Origin: Leptobrachium leishanense
Taxonomy: Eukaryota; Chordata; Amphibia; Anura; Megophryidae
Length of the DNA: 64,000 nt
Direction: 5' to 3'
Assembly: GCA_009667805.1 (NCBI GenBank)
Contig: CM019064.1
Coordinates: 270,673,662-270,737,661, forward strand
Each line of letters opens with the position of its first letter. Position 1 is the stretch's first letter. Under the pieces are notes generated by a model. It saw only the letters and a list, made by a program, of their open reading frames with translations. It was not told where the DNA came from and searched no databases. Positions 26,207 through 36,833 of this stretch are shown here, in pieces. The position numbers and the translations under genes are program-made.

Positions 26207-26633
26207 GGCTGGGGTCAGACTAGCGCACTTTTAACGTGCGTTTAGGCACACTTAATCACGGCTGCACTAGCAGCAAATGAAACGCAATGACGGCCAATAT
26301 ACGAAGTACGGCCGCACGAAAGTCCAGCCGCGCAACGCAAGTGGAAAATGAACGCATTTTTTCGAGAACGCTGAACCGCTAGTACTGACGTACAGAGTGC
26401 GCTGCGTCCGCATAGCGGCGTGTGTGCGTGATTAGGAGACGTCAGACGCTGCTCATGTCCGGCCAACATAATGTCCAGACACCCAAAGTTTCCTGGTTTG
26501 GATCCGTAAAAAATCACGTACAAAAATGCGCATCGTATGACCGTTTAAGCGCTTTCCGTGAAAAAACACCTCAATGCGTTTGGACGCACTTTTTGACGTT
26601 CGCTGCGAAAAATGCGTTCGTTTGACCCTAGCC
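26207..26633 (-). mobile_element. Harbinger-derived MITE (type A), nested in hAT
   Basis: Ends GGCTGGGGTCAGAC and TTTGACCCTAGCC are flanked by TAA at 26204-26206 and 26634-26636, the 3-bp duplication expected for PIF/Harbinger. It is in reverse orientation relative to the parent at 59148-62268. Confidence 0.88.
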
Positions 26634-27184
26634 TAAAATTGGGCCTTTAGCGTCGGCAACAGTGCCGTCACACAGTCTCACCCCTCTGAGGATATGAATC
26701 TGATACAGGCGTCAGTGGCAGTGCAGCCAAATATTGTGCCTTTGGTGCCAGGCCAGCAAGTGCCATCATACAGTAACCCCTCTGTGGTATTGTGGAAGAG
26801 TGCAGGGGTGGACCATGCAGTCAGGGCCGGTGCTAGACTATTTTGAGCCCTAGGCAAGACCAGCTACTTGCACCCCCCCAAAAAAAAAAAAAAACACAAC
26901 ATGAAACTGCTAAATTTCTTTTTACTTAAGAATAAAATTTGAAAAGCACCAATAGTAAAGGTAAAATAAATATAAATAAACTGTATTAAACCATTTTAAA
27001 TTAACTCTATTAAACAAATTAAAATTAACTGTGTTGAACAAATATAAATTAAGGAAAAAAAAAAGAGTTGTCACGTAAGTTTCAATTTCAGACACATCAA
27101 AATTTCACTTTGCGTGTCTTATCCTTTGCAAATTTTCATGATGCGTATATATATATTGCCCAGGCCAGCTCACATCATGCGTAT

Positions 27185-27830
27185 ATATACAGTATTGCCC
27201 AGGCCAATCCCCTGGTGGAGATAGGGGGTTCATTTGAACCCCGATATCTCCAGGCATCTAGTGGGTCATGGAGGGTGTCAATCGAAATGCCTGAGCATGG
27301 CCTTTCGAATGATACCCAAAATGACCAGGTATAAAGTAAAAAAAAAAAAAAAAACATGTATTTCTTTTTTGTGTGTTATTTTTATTAATGCAGTAATATT
27401 GTTCACATTGCAATTATAATGTGAACAATGATGCAATAATGATTTTTTTCTATGCTATAAATCACATAATTCCCCCCACAAAATGTAACAAGTCCCCATT
27501 TCTAATTTTTGTACAAGCGCACCCCCATAGAAAACATAACCGCAAACGCTCATGTGCTAAAATGTGAAAAAAAAACACTTTACACATGGCAGATGATTAA
27601 AAATTAAATTTTTATTGCATTTTTTTCATAATATACAGCCAGGACAGGACATATACATATAAAAATGATATATTATGAATCTGCGGAGTCTGCCGGAAAG
27701 AACGATATCTAACATGTCGGTCATTTAACAAAATGTGGCTTCAAAATCGCATTTAAACATGATGAGCAAAACCAGTAAAAATTAGCTGAGCACACAGCGG
27801 TGAAATACAGCATATTGAAAGTTTTAGGAG
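27185..27830 (-). mobile_element. Partial TTAA-family element, reverse orientation
   Basis: Reads as the reverse complement of the left half of the element at 32764-33990, from GGTGAAATAC and TAAACATGATGAGCAAAAC through GCGCACCCCCATAG to GAATGATACCCAAAATGACC. One hairpin (GGGGTTC, ATTT, GAACCCC) is retained near 27226-27243. The hairpin-rich right half is missing. Confidence 0.75.
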
Positions 27831-28745
27831 GGAAATTAACACTTCTCAAATCTCAATCAGAAGCAGACACCACCCCACCCCCTCAGTATAGTCTACAATG
27901 TATCAAATTGATTAGACCAGACTAAAACACCTGTTGTTGTGGTTATGCCATTTGAAAAACACAGGTCATTTAGAGTTGAGAATCTTTGCACGTACACATT
28001 AGTTTTTAATTCAATATCTAATAAACCGTTGCTTATAATATTCTGCAGTTAAGAGTCTCTTTATTTCTAGATTTTTTTTTAAGCATTTTCTATACTTTTT
28101 TCAAAATTTCTTTTTTTGCGAACCGGACACACCCAAAAAGTTTGAAGTTCGCGAACTTTCGAACAACCAAAGTTCGGTTCGAACTCCGAACCGAACAGCT
28201 CATCCCTAGCGTTGATGAGTCAGTCAGTGAATCAGTCAGTCAGGACTTTCGCGTTTATGAAAAATGTATTCAACCCCCCTTTTTTCCCCCCAAGGAATTT
28301 TCAGAAAATGGTAAAATACGTGTTTTTTTATTTGTCAAGATGAATCTAAATACCAATTTTCACGTCTGTACCATCTTCTGTTTTAAAGATATAGGTATCC
28401 TGTTCAAAATATTTAAAATGTTCAACCCCACTTTTTTTGCCCCCCAGTTGAATTTTTGAAAAACAGTAAAATACGTGTTTTATTTTTCAAGACGAATCTA
28501 AATACCGATTTTCACATCTGTAGCATCTTCTGTTTTTGAGCTATAGGTATCCTGTTCAAAATATTCAACCCCCTTTTTCACCCCCTTAGGGGCAGAGTTT
28601 CCAAAAATCCTTCCTTAGTGGGTGCCCACATCATAAAAACAGTGCACCTTCAAAATTTCACGTTACTAGGTTAAACAGTTTCAGCTGGGCGTTGATGGGT
28701 CAGTCAGTCAGGACTTTCGCGTTTATATATATATATATATATAGA

Positions 28746-29654
28746 TGTCTGAAGTCGTCTGATGGAAGTCAGAAGAAGGATAATTCACTTGTTATGATAA
28801 CGACTTGTTAGTCGCGCAAATACGGACCCAGTGGGCGGCCAACCCTAATGGGGGAGGTTTTCAAAGCAAATACAAAAAATCACTTATCACCTGCTTCGAG
28901 GAGACGTGATTTCACAGCTCGGGAGGAAGCAAAGGCTACATTGGAATAGTTTGCGCTTCCATCCGGAGGTGTAAATTAAAGTCTCTTATAATAAGTATAG
29001 GAGATGTTAATGTATAGTAACCTTTCGCAAGGAATAGTTACATTCGAGCCGCAAGCTCAGTTTGTGGCAGGAATGGAATAGTGACTCCCCTCGCTAAGAT
29101 AACTACAGGAGGCACTATGTGTAACGTTTCCTGTAGTTATCTTAACAACTGTGGAATATGACCCTATATACAGTACGATATACTTTTTCTCCCTTTTTAT
29201 GCTTTTTTTTGCTGAGGAATGGCACCCTGTATGATGTGTTTATGTAATAAAAAACCTGTAAGACAAAAATATATTCATTGTCATATATGCTAGAGTGCCA
29301 CCATTGTTTACAATAAACAAGGTCACCAACCTTGGACCTCCAGATGTTTTAAACCTAATTTCCCAGGATGCTCATCCATGCATTAAATTGGCTGAGCCTC
29401 AACGGAAATGTAGTTCCAAATGGCTGAATGTGGTGAACAAACAGGTTTAAAACCGGATAATTAAAATATAAGCCAAGTCCAGAGATCAGCAAACACAAGG
29501 CATATTTGATTAAAAAAAAACTTGCTTAGTTTAGCAAACCTTTCAGGGGGACAGAAAATTACAAAACAGCATCTGTAGACAGAATACGTTTATTTATTAT
29601 CAGCATGGTCTTTCATATGGCAACACAAGCATCAAATAATTCCCAGATATCAAA
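28746..29654. other. Unassigned sequence with small inverted repeats
   Basis: 29094-29150 is a hairpin: AAGATAACTACAGGA is paired with TCCTGTAGTTATCTT. A dispersed-repeat fragment at about 29310-29430 begins CACCAACCTTGGACC and ends AATGTAGTTCC. Nothing else was recognised. Confidence 0.45.
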
Positions 29655-30414
29655 GGGGTTATTCAGAGAGGTCAGAAATGTCGCCGAAATGTAACCGGAC
29701 ACTGAAATTCAGTGTACGGTAACATTTCGGAGCCATTCGACTATTCAGAGAGCAGACAGTTTGCCAGATTTTGGCGAATTGCCTCCACGTATGGTGCTGT
29801 TCGACCACAGTGAAATCCCCCATAGAGAAGCAATGGTTAATCTATTCAGAGAATACCGAACAGCAGTGAAAAAGCTCCTGAAATGCCCTGCTGTTCGGTG
29901 TTTTCTTTCGGCAGGTTTATTCAGGCGAACCCCATAAGCTTCAATGTTAAAAATATTCTGGTTTTAATTCAATATCTAATAAACCATTTATTCTTTTAAT
30001 CTGCAGTAAAAAGTCTATTTATAGATTATTTAGGATCTTTTAGAAATTTTTGGGGATTTTCTCAGCAAAATTTATTGCATTCTTTTTTTTTTTTAAAGCG
30101 TTTTTATTTTTTCTGTAACAGACCTTTTTGTTATCAGTCATAGGATTTTATATGTAAACCTCAGACAATTTCATCGTTTTTTTGCAAACAGCATTTCGAC
30201 TTTGACACTTTCAAGCGTACTGTTTTTTTTTTTTTTTACCCCATTCGTCAGCTCGTTGGCTTTTTCTGGCGTGTTTGGCGTGGTTTTAGTGGCGGTTTAA
30301 GCGGGTTTTTGGTGAGTGTTCGGTGAATGGTCCGCAGGTTTTCAGTGGGTGTTCGACGGGTGTTCTTCGGGTCTGCGGTGGGATTTCCCTGCAATTCGGG
30401 GACCCTGCGATTAA

Positions 30415-31293
30415 GGCTAGGGTCAGACTAACGCAGTATTAACGTGCGTTTAGCAGCACTAAGGCTGGGGTCAGACGAGCGTAGTGTTCACGTCCGTGAT
30501 TGCGCCTAAAAGTACGTCCGTGATAGCATGACAGAAAGCCCATTGGAGCCCGACACACGAAAGTACGACCGCACTGAACTGCAGACGCACCACGTCCGCG
30601 GCAAACGGACGCAAGGCAGGCAAGAACGTACAACCACTAGAACGGCCGCACAAAGTGCGCTGCATCCGAAACGTCCGCATAGCTTTGTGTGTGAGTGATG
30701 GAACGTGGTCAGACGGACTGCATTTATACGTCCAGCATTTTTCACGGACAAAATGGTTTTGCTTTTTAATTTATTTTTCCTCCTACATCCGTCAAAATAT
30801 ATACGTCAGTGAAGAAAACGGACTGTGTGGCCACTACTGTGTCTTCCGTACTGACGTACGTCCGTGTGCAAGGACGTACAGTCCGTAGAAATCACGCTCG
30901 TCTGACCCTAGCCTAAATCACGGCCGTGCTAGCAGCAAATGACGTCCAATGCCGGGAACATACGAAGAACGGCCGCACAAAAGTCCGGCTGCGCAACGCA
31001 AGTGGCAAACGAACGCATTTTTTCGAGAACATGATACCGCTAGTACTGACGTACAGAGTGCGCTGCGCCCGCTAGCGGCGTGTGTGCGTGATTAGGAGAC
31101 GTCAGACGCTGCTAATGTCCGGCCAACATAACGTCCAGACGCAAAAAGTGTTTTATTGATGATCCGTACAAAATCACGGACGAAAATGCGCATCGTATGA
31201 CCGCTATCGCGTATTCCCTGAAAAAATGCGTCCATTCGTTCGAACGCACTTTTTCACGGACAACGCGAAAAATGTGTTCGTCTGACCCTAGCC
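30415..31293 (-). mobile_element. Harbinger-derived MITE (type A), middle of nest
   Basis: The ends GGCTAGGGTCAGAC and CGTCTGACCCTAGCC match type A copies. It is preceded by TAA, but followed by GTA, so one flank has changed. Only about 45 bp of its left end precede the inner insertion; the rest resumes at 30914. Its orientation, read from CTAGCAGCAAATGACG onward, is reversed relative to the parent Harbinger. Confidence 0.85.
30463..30913. mobile_element. Harbinger-type MITE (type B), innermost
   Basis: Ends GGCTGGGGTCAGACGAGCG and CGTCTGACCCTAGCC are flanked by TAA on both sides (30460-30462 and 30914-30916). The interior, rich in ACGTCCGTGA and CGGACGT phrases, is shared with the copies at 32193-32643 and 56001-56447. 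It differs from type A and from the parent at 59148. Confidence 0.9.
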
Positions 31294-31386
31294 GTATTCA
31301 GCATTCACTGCAGGGTCCTCGAAGTGCAGGGAAAACCCACCGTGAACCCGAAATGTCAGCGACACAATGTCGGCTGAATAACCCCT

Positions 31387-32189
31387 CAAGTGACAGAGAT
31401 GGCCAAAGGCATTAACAGAGGGCAAGTGCAGCACATAGAATTATTTGGGGAAGAGCAATACTAGAATTGACCACCAGATGACACCCAAACAACATAGAAT
31501 ACCTTGGATTTAAAAAAATGACAGTAATGCCACAAGACAGAAAGCAATAGTCATTAGCAGTTAAGCAGCAGAGCAAGTGCAGGTAAACGCTGCTAATAAG
31601 CTTCAGAAACTTCTGTTGGCCACATTAAAAATAATAATATTATTATTATAATTTATACCACACCAACAGATTCCACAGCACAGAAAAAATTATGAGTAAA
31701 CAGTCATGTGAACAAAGGCTGGGTGGAGTAGAGGTAATGTCAACGCTCTGCAAGGAGAGAGCCTGTGGAGTCATGGGTTCAATCCCAGCAAGAGCACCTC
31801 TCCAGTAAGTGTCCTTGGGCAAGACACTTAACGGTACATACTCGCCACCCAGGACATACTTGAAAACAAGAGAAATCTCAATGTATCCTTCCTGGTAAAA
31901 TCCTTTCACAAAAAAAATAAAAAATACATATGACATAAATACAATAATTCAATTTGGAGAAGACTTCTTTTGATAGACCCCTAAAATTTTACATTTTAGA
32001 ATCACCACTGACCATACATCTGACAAATGAACCAGACACAGGCAAATGTTTTTATTTCATTTAAGTCAGCTTGTCCGTAACTCTCTGATGTAACAGATGT
32101 ATGATCAGAGCGTGCTTGATCCGTTAGGGCCTTTGTTGCTGAGAAAATCCCATGTGTTCCAGGCTCATGTATACTGAGATCAGGTACCT
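31387..32189. other. Unassigned flanks of the SINE
   Basis: At 31630-31710, an ATT-rich run followed by ACCACACCAACAGATTCC resembles the start of the dispersed repeat at 20372. The rest (31387-31630 and 31923-32189) shows nothing recognisable. Confidence 0.4.
31716..31922 (+). mobile_element. tRNA-derived SINE with V/CORE-like centre and L2-like tail
   Basis: It starts with a tRNA-like head: an A-box-like TGGAGTAGAGG and a B box GGTTCAATCCC at 31776-31786, the internal promoter of RNA polymerase III. The centre TGTCCTTGGGCAAGACACTT resembles the conserved core of V-SINEs and, less closely, CORE-SINEs. The tail, from CCAGGACATACTTG through TCAATGTATCCTTCC to CTGGTAAAATCCT, matches the 3' end of the LINE at 47925-48905 with one base different over about 55. 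An A-rich run ends it. SINEs of this build are mobilised by the LINE whose tail they copy. Confidence 0.9.
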
Positions 32190-32192
32190 TAA

Positions 32193-32643
32193 GGCTGGGG
32201 TCAGACGAACGCAGTGTTAACGTCCGTGTTGCCCGCACATAAGTACGTCCGTGATAGCATACAATTGTGTTAAATGGAGCCCCACACACACGAAATACGT
32301 CCGCACAGAAGTGCGGGGACTGACAGACGCTGCAAACGGACGCAGGTTAGGCAAGAACGTAATACTGCTAGAACGGACGTGCAGAGTGCGCCACGTCCAC
32401 AACGTCTGCATAGCTTTGTGTGTGAGTGATGCAACAAGGTCAGATGGACTGCATTTATACGTCCAGCATTTTTGACGGACAGAATGTTTTTTCATTTTTA
32501 TTTATTTTCCCTGCTACATCAGTCAAAAAATACATCAGTGAAAAAAACGGACTGTGTGGCCACTACCTTGTTGTCAGTCAGTAAGTACGTCCGTACTGCA
32601 CGGACGCACAGTCCATACAAAATGCGCTCGTCTGACCCTAGCC
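32193..32643. mobile_element. Harbinger-type MITE (type B)
   Basis: Ends GGCTGGGGTCAGACGAACG and CGTCTGACCCTAGCC. The interior is collinear with 30463-30913, including GTGTGAGTGATG and ACGTCCAGCATTTTT phrases. Flanks are TAA on the left and TTA on the right. Confidence 0.88.
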
Positions 32644-32763
32644 TTAGCTGGCAAAACAAAAATCATTATGGGGAATTGTTTCCTCCATCAGTTTATTCAG
32701 TTCACCTGATACTACACAGGGCAGACAAACTCAGGCCGATTGTTGGAAATCAGGTTGATTTGA

Positions 32764-33990
32764 TTAACCCTTTCACTGCTGAGGCATTTCACCGCTGTGT
32801 GCTGAGCTAATTATTACCGCTTTTGCTCATCATGTTTAAACGCGATTTGAAGCCACATTTTATTAAATGACCCAGACATATTATATATTGTTCTTTCCGG
32901 CAGACTCGGCAGATTCATAATATATCATTTTTATATGTATACGTCATGTCCTGCCTGTATTTTATGACAAAAAATGCAATAAAAATTGAATTTTTAATCA
33001 TCTTCAGTGTGTAAAGTGTTTTTTTTCACATTTTATCACATGAGCATTTGCGGTTATGTTTTCTATGGGGTGCGCTTGTACAAAAATTAGAAATGGGGAC
33101 TTGTTCCATTTTTTTGGAGGGGAATTACGTGATTTTTAGCAAACGCACCCCATAGAAAAAAATCATTAGTGCAGCATCATTGTTCACTTTATAATTGAAA
33201 TGTGAACAATATTGCTGCATTAATAAAAACAACATACAAAAAACATGTTTTTTTTTTTATTTAATTTATTTTAAATTTATTTATTTTTATTATTTGTTTT
33301 TATTTTCTTTTTACTTTGTACCTAGTCATTTTGGGTATCATGCTCAGGCCTTTCAAATGACACCCTTCATGACCCCCTAGCTGCTTCGGTTCTAGAGATA
33401 TCGGGGTTCACAGGAACCCCCTATCCCCACCATGGGATTTCCTTGGGAAATCCCCAAGCAGCTAGGGGTTCCCAGGCTATCTGACATCACGCTATGCGTG
33501 ATGACGTCGGGCAGCGAGGGGGAACCCGGGGGTGGAGCTGCCACCCAAGATGGTGGCCCCCACCGGAGCTGGGACGCACTTCAGCCCCGCAAGGCGCTGA
33601 AGTGCAACCCGGCGCTTGAGGGGTTAAAGCCAGGCACCGCTTAAAAGGGGAGACTCTCCCCTTTTAAGCGGTGCCTGGCTTTTGGCGCTGCTCCTTCCCG
33701 AACGGGAGGGAGAGGGATCCGAACGGATCCCCCCTCCCTTCCAGGCTATCTCCCGGCATTGCCGGGGGAGTCGCCTGGAAATGACATCGCGCACTGCGCG
33801 ATGATGTCATTTACGTCGGGAGAAGCTTGACTTCAACGTCTGAGGATGCTGAAGTCAGAATGCCACGGGACCCCGGACAGAGAGGTGAGTATCTCCGCCG
33901 GGGGTCCCGCACAGTGTGGGGCACGTCCTCAGCATTTAACGTGCATCAATGAGGACATGTCCCACACGTCGTCAGCAGTGAAGGAGTTAA
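32764..33990 (+). mobile_element. TTAA-flanked element with hairpin train (copy 1)
   Basis: TTAA lies at both ends (32764-32767 and 33987-33990) around the inverted termini CCCTTTCACTGCTGA and TCAGCAGTGAAGGAG. TTAA duplication and ends of this kind fit piggyBac or Kolobok superfamilies; no transposase is present, so the class is not settled. The left half is AT-rich, including TGTGAACAATATTGCTGCA. The right half (33380-33870) is a row of hairpins such as 33483-33505, 33624-33680 (CCAGGCACCGCTT arms), 33705-33740 (GGGATCCG with CGGATCCC) and 33778-33812. The order matches the copy at 34755-35990. Confidence 0.85.
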
Positions 33991-34088
33991 AATGTACCTT
34001 ACAAAGATGGATAGGTTTTCCGCATATAAGTCAGATCAGCTTCCCAGAAATCAGAATAATGATCAACAAGTAGTAAAAATGCAACAGT

Positions 34089-34238
34089 TTGTGCTGGCCT
34101 GACAGGTAACATGAGATTAGAGATTTGTCACTCGATGGCTGCTTTGACAATGGGTTGCGTGTGTGTACTCATTGCGAGCTGAACATCGAGTGACAAAATC
34201 TCTAATCTCATTTTGCAAATCAGGCCAGCACAAAATAT
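34089..34238. mobile_element. Palindromic MITE, about 150 bp
   Basis: The left arm TTTGTGCTGGCCTGA and ATGAGATTAGAGATTT mirror the right arm AAATCTCTAATCTCAT and TCAGGCCAGCACAAA. A further complementary block, GTCACTCGATG with CATCGAGTGAC, lies inside. Confidence 0.85.
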
Positions 34239-34320
34239 TGCAATCCTGTCTCCGGAATGCTTCTCCATCAATGTGGCTATAGTGAATGCTGATGATGACT
34301 GTCAGCCCTATGTACACTAT

Positions 34321-36444
34321 CAGGGTTATCCAAAGAGATCCGAATTGCTTGAGAAAGGTAACCGAACGCTGAAAATCAGTGTTCGGTTACCTTTCCTGAC
34401 CATTCGGCTATCCAGAGAGCAGGCAATTCGCCAAATCCTGGCGAATTGCCTGAACATATGGTGCCTGTTCGGTGCCTGTTCGAGGGCAATGAAATCCCCA
34501 TAGAGAAGCAATGCTTTGGCTATTCAGAGAACAAAAACCAGCAGTGAAAGGTTCCCCTAATGCTCTGCCATTCGGTGGTTTAATTCGGCAAGTTTATTCA
34601 GGAGAATCCCATAGGCTTCAATGTTAAAAATATTCCCGTTTTAATTCAATATCTAATAAACCGTTCATTATAAAATTCTGAAGCAAAAAGTCTCTTTATT
34701 TATAGATTTTTTAGGATACTTTAAGCATTTTTCAGATTTTTTTTTTTTTTTTTTTTAACCCTTTCGCTGCTGAGGCTTTTCACACCTCTGTGCTGAGGTC
34801 ATTTTTACCGGTTTTGCTCATCATGTTTAAACGTGTTTTGAAGGCTTATTTTAGTATATGACCCAGACATATTATATATCGTTCTTTCCGTCAGACTCGG
34901 TAGATTCATAATATGTCATTATTATATGTATACGTTATGTCATGTCTGTATATTATAACAAAAAATGCAATAAAATATGATTTTTCAATAATTTACAACG
35001 TGTAAAGTGGTTTTTTTCACATTTTAACATGCGAGCAATTGCAGTTATATTTTGTATGGGGTGCGCTTGTTAAAAAAATTAGAGATGGGGTCTCGTTACA
35101 TTTTTTTTTGGGGAAAATTACACGATTTTTAACAAACGCACCGCATACAAAAATCGTTAGTGCAGCATCATTGTTCACATTATAATTGAAATGGGAACAA
35201 TATTGCTGCATTAGCGAACCAAAAAAAAGAAAAAAAATGTTTATTTTTTTATAATTTTTTTAAATATATTTTTATTTTTAATTTTAATTTTTATTTTTTT
35301 TAAAAAACTTTTTTCACTTTCGTGTTTGGTATCGTTGGAACGGCCATGCTCTGGCCGATCCAAACATACCAAACTTTAACCCCTAGCTGCCACGGATCGG
35401 GAGATAGGGAGTTCCAATGAACTCCCTATCTCCACCGTTGGTGGCAGTTAGGGGTTAACTCCAGGACTGGCGTCATCGTGCTTTGCACGATGACGCCAGT
35501 CTTCAGGGGGAGTTCCCGGAGGCTTGGCCGACATCCAAGATGTCGGCCAGCTCCGGGAAAGGATCACGAACCAGCGCTTTTCAGCGCCGATTCGCAATCC
35601 AGCTCCCCAGGGGTTAATGCCAGGCACCATTTGGAAGGGCAGGCTGTGTCCTTCCAAATGGTGCCTGGGTTAACCCCCGCAACGCCGCCGATCGGGAGGG
35701 AGAGAGGTCCGAAGGACCTCCCCCCTCCCTTTCAGGCGCCTCCTCCGCACATGCGGGGGGCGCCTGAATTAGGTGTCATCGCGCTGCTGCGATGACACCT
35801 AATTTCATCGGCGGCGGTTCCGGATGCTGGGCTGACATCGAGGATGTCAGCCCACACCGGGGGGGCCAGCGATCGGTCGGAACCCGGCTGAACGCTGACC
35901 CCAAAGGGAGGACGCGCTCAGCGCGTCCTCCGCACAGCGGGAGCCATGTGGAGGACGCGCTGAGCGCGTCCTCCGCATGGAAGTGGTTAAAAGTCCGATT
36001 TTTTTTTTTTTTTTTTTTCAGTTTACTTATTTTTTTTGTAACAGCCCTCTTTATTATCATTCCCTGGACCTCCTGTGAAAATTTCAGACATTTTCGCTCA
36101 GTAGTTTCTTTGCAAACAGCGTTTCATTTTCCCAGATTCATACAAATGGTTTTTCTAATTTATTCACTGCCTCCTCTACGTCACAGCTGCTTCGGCTCTG
36201 TGTGATTCGGCTCCTGTTCGGCTTCTTCGAAGGTTAATCCAGATGTTTTTGCTTGTTTTCAGCGTGCATTCGGTTAGTTATCGTCAGGTGTTCGGCAGCT
36301 TTTCCCTGCAATTCGGGGACCCTGTGGTGCTTGCTGAATACACCGCAGGGTCACCGAAATGCAATCAGCAAAAGGAACCGAATTGAAGAGAACGAAAAGT
36401 CACCGAACGTGCGGTGACTTTTCGAATCTCTTTGGATAACCCTG
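34321..36444 (+). mobile_element. GGTTATTC/GGTTATCC-terminal MITE, interrupted
   Basis: Ends CAGGGTTATCCAAAGAG and CTCTTTGGATAACCCTG are near-perfect inverted repeats, flanked on both sides by TAT, a possible 3-bp duplication. A GGTAACCGAACGCTG hairpin follows the left end, and a GTCACCGAACGTGCGGTGAC hairpin precedes the right end. A TTAA-flanked element is inserted in its T-run at 34755-35990. Confidence 0.88.
34755..35990 (+). mobile_element. TTAA-flanked element with hairpin train (copy 2)
   Basis: TTAA at 34755-34758 and 35987-35990 bounds the element; the left terminus is CCCTTTCGCTGCTGAGG. The left half matches copy 1 closely. From 35400 to 35960 almost every base belongs to one of nine or so consecutive hairpins: 35400-35433, 35466-35500 (16-bp perfect stem, loop TTT), 35516-35557, 35560-35600, 35617-35670, 35694-35733, 35735-35768, 35776-35810, 35826-35856, and a GGACGCGCT repeat pair at 35908-35975. 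Stems often differ in sequence from copy 1 but stay paired. Confidence 0.88.
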
Positions 36445-36707
36445 TATGCTATTTTCAATGTTTTTTTAACCCTAAACAGCCAGTATCCTCTTACTAGCAA
36501 TGATACCACATCTGTAACATCTGACCAAATTTGCATGCTTGCAAATTTTAAACATTGGCTGTGTGTTGGTATATCTGTAGTAGTCTTTGGTTTGTGACAT
36601 TCCAATAGTCAGTTTGATTAGTTTGCACTGTATCCTAAAGTCCTTGTTCACCAACAAGTGTTTCTGTGCTGTTCTGAGACATTTCTGACACCATATTTCA
36701 TACAGGA

Positions 36708-36806
36708 TAATTACATAGTTACATAGTCTGAAAAAACAACATGCGTCCATCAGGTTCAGCATTACACACTTCACCTGCTGCTGTTGATCCAAAAGAAGGC
36801 AAAATA
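36708..36806 (-). mobile_element. CR1-like LINE 3' end fragment
   Basis: The phrases TTACATAGTTACATAG, GCGTCCATCAGGTTCAGC and TGTTGATCCAAAAGAAGGC are the typical short 3' end of amphibian CR1/L2-type LINEs, here with the tail at the left. A TAA-rich microsatellite follows at 36804-36818. Confidence 0.65.
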
Positions 36807-36833
36807 ATAATAATAAATACACTTCAAGCTGCG

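Larger units (their letters stand above)
25657..28208 (-). mobile_element. Non-autonomous hAT element with perfect 8-bp duplication
   Basis: The terminal repeats TAGGGATGAGC and GCTCATCCCTA are flanked on both sides by GCGTTGAT (25649-25656 and 28209-28216), the 8-bp target duplication of hAT transposons. The left 1.1 kb is the reverse complement of the 3' region of the hAT at 41825-46522. Shared parts include the TGCCCTCCAAGAGGGC phrase, the CCGCCACTTCAC phrase and the CAGAGGGGTTA tandem region. This copy therefore derives from that lineage by deletion, and other elements (26207-26633 and 27185-27830) lie within it. Confidence 0.92.
23275..28745 (-). mobile_element. Helitron-like element with amplified internal modules
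   Basis: Read on the minus strand, the 5' end begins A|TCTATATAT followed by AAACGCGAAAGTCCTGAC (28745 leftward). The 3' end is the palindrome GCCGCGGGC, then CTAG|T at 23278-23275. The insertion between A and T, and TC and CTAG ends, fit Helitrons. The terminus and several inner phrases match the remnant at 15833-16950, which has helicase motifs. No coding sequence remains here. The interior is a tandem series of about 145-bp modules plus three copies of the 5'-terminal module (about 25070-25215, 25540-28258 interrupted, 28580-28745). A hAT element sits inside. Confidence 0.65.
29655..31386 (+). mobile_element. GGTTATTC-terminal MITE (outer element of a triple nest)
   Basis: Ends are GGGGTTATTCAGAGAG and GGCTGAATAACCCCT, and CAA lies on both sides, a plausible 3-bp duplication. 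Internal landmarks such as ATTCAGAGAATACCG and AAAAAGTCTATTTATAG match 34321-36444. Its right part is interrupted by a type A Harbinger MITE, which in turn holds a type B one. Confidence 0.85.

Noticed and set aside
23275..28745. RTE-type LINE
   Set aside because: The GCCCGCGGCTTCGC end phrase also occurs in some RTE-like repeats, but TC and CTAG ends, the A/T target and helicase motifs in the related copy favour Helitron. Not fully excluded.
31776..31786. tRNA gene
   Set aside because: The B box is clear but no cloverleaf with acceptor stem is formed; the context is a SINE with core and LINE tail.
35792..36205. 137-codon open stretch
   Set aside because: It lies across the hairpin region and the boundary of two non-autonomous elements; composition is that of the hairpins and a T-run.
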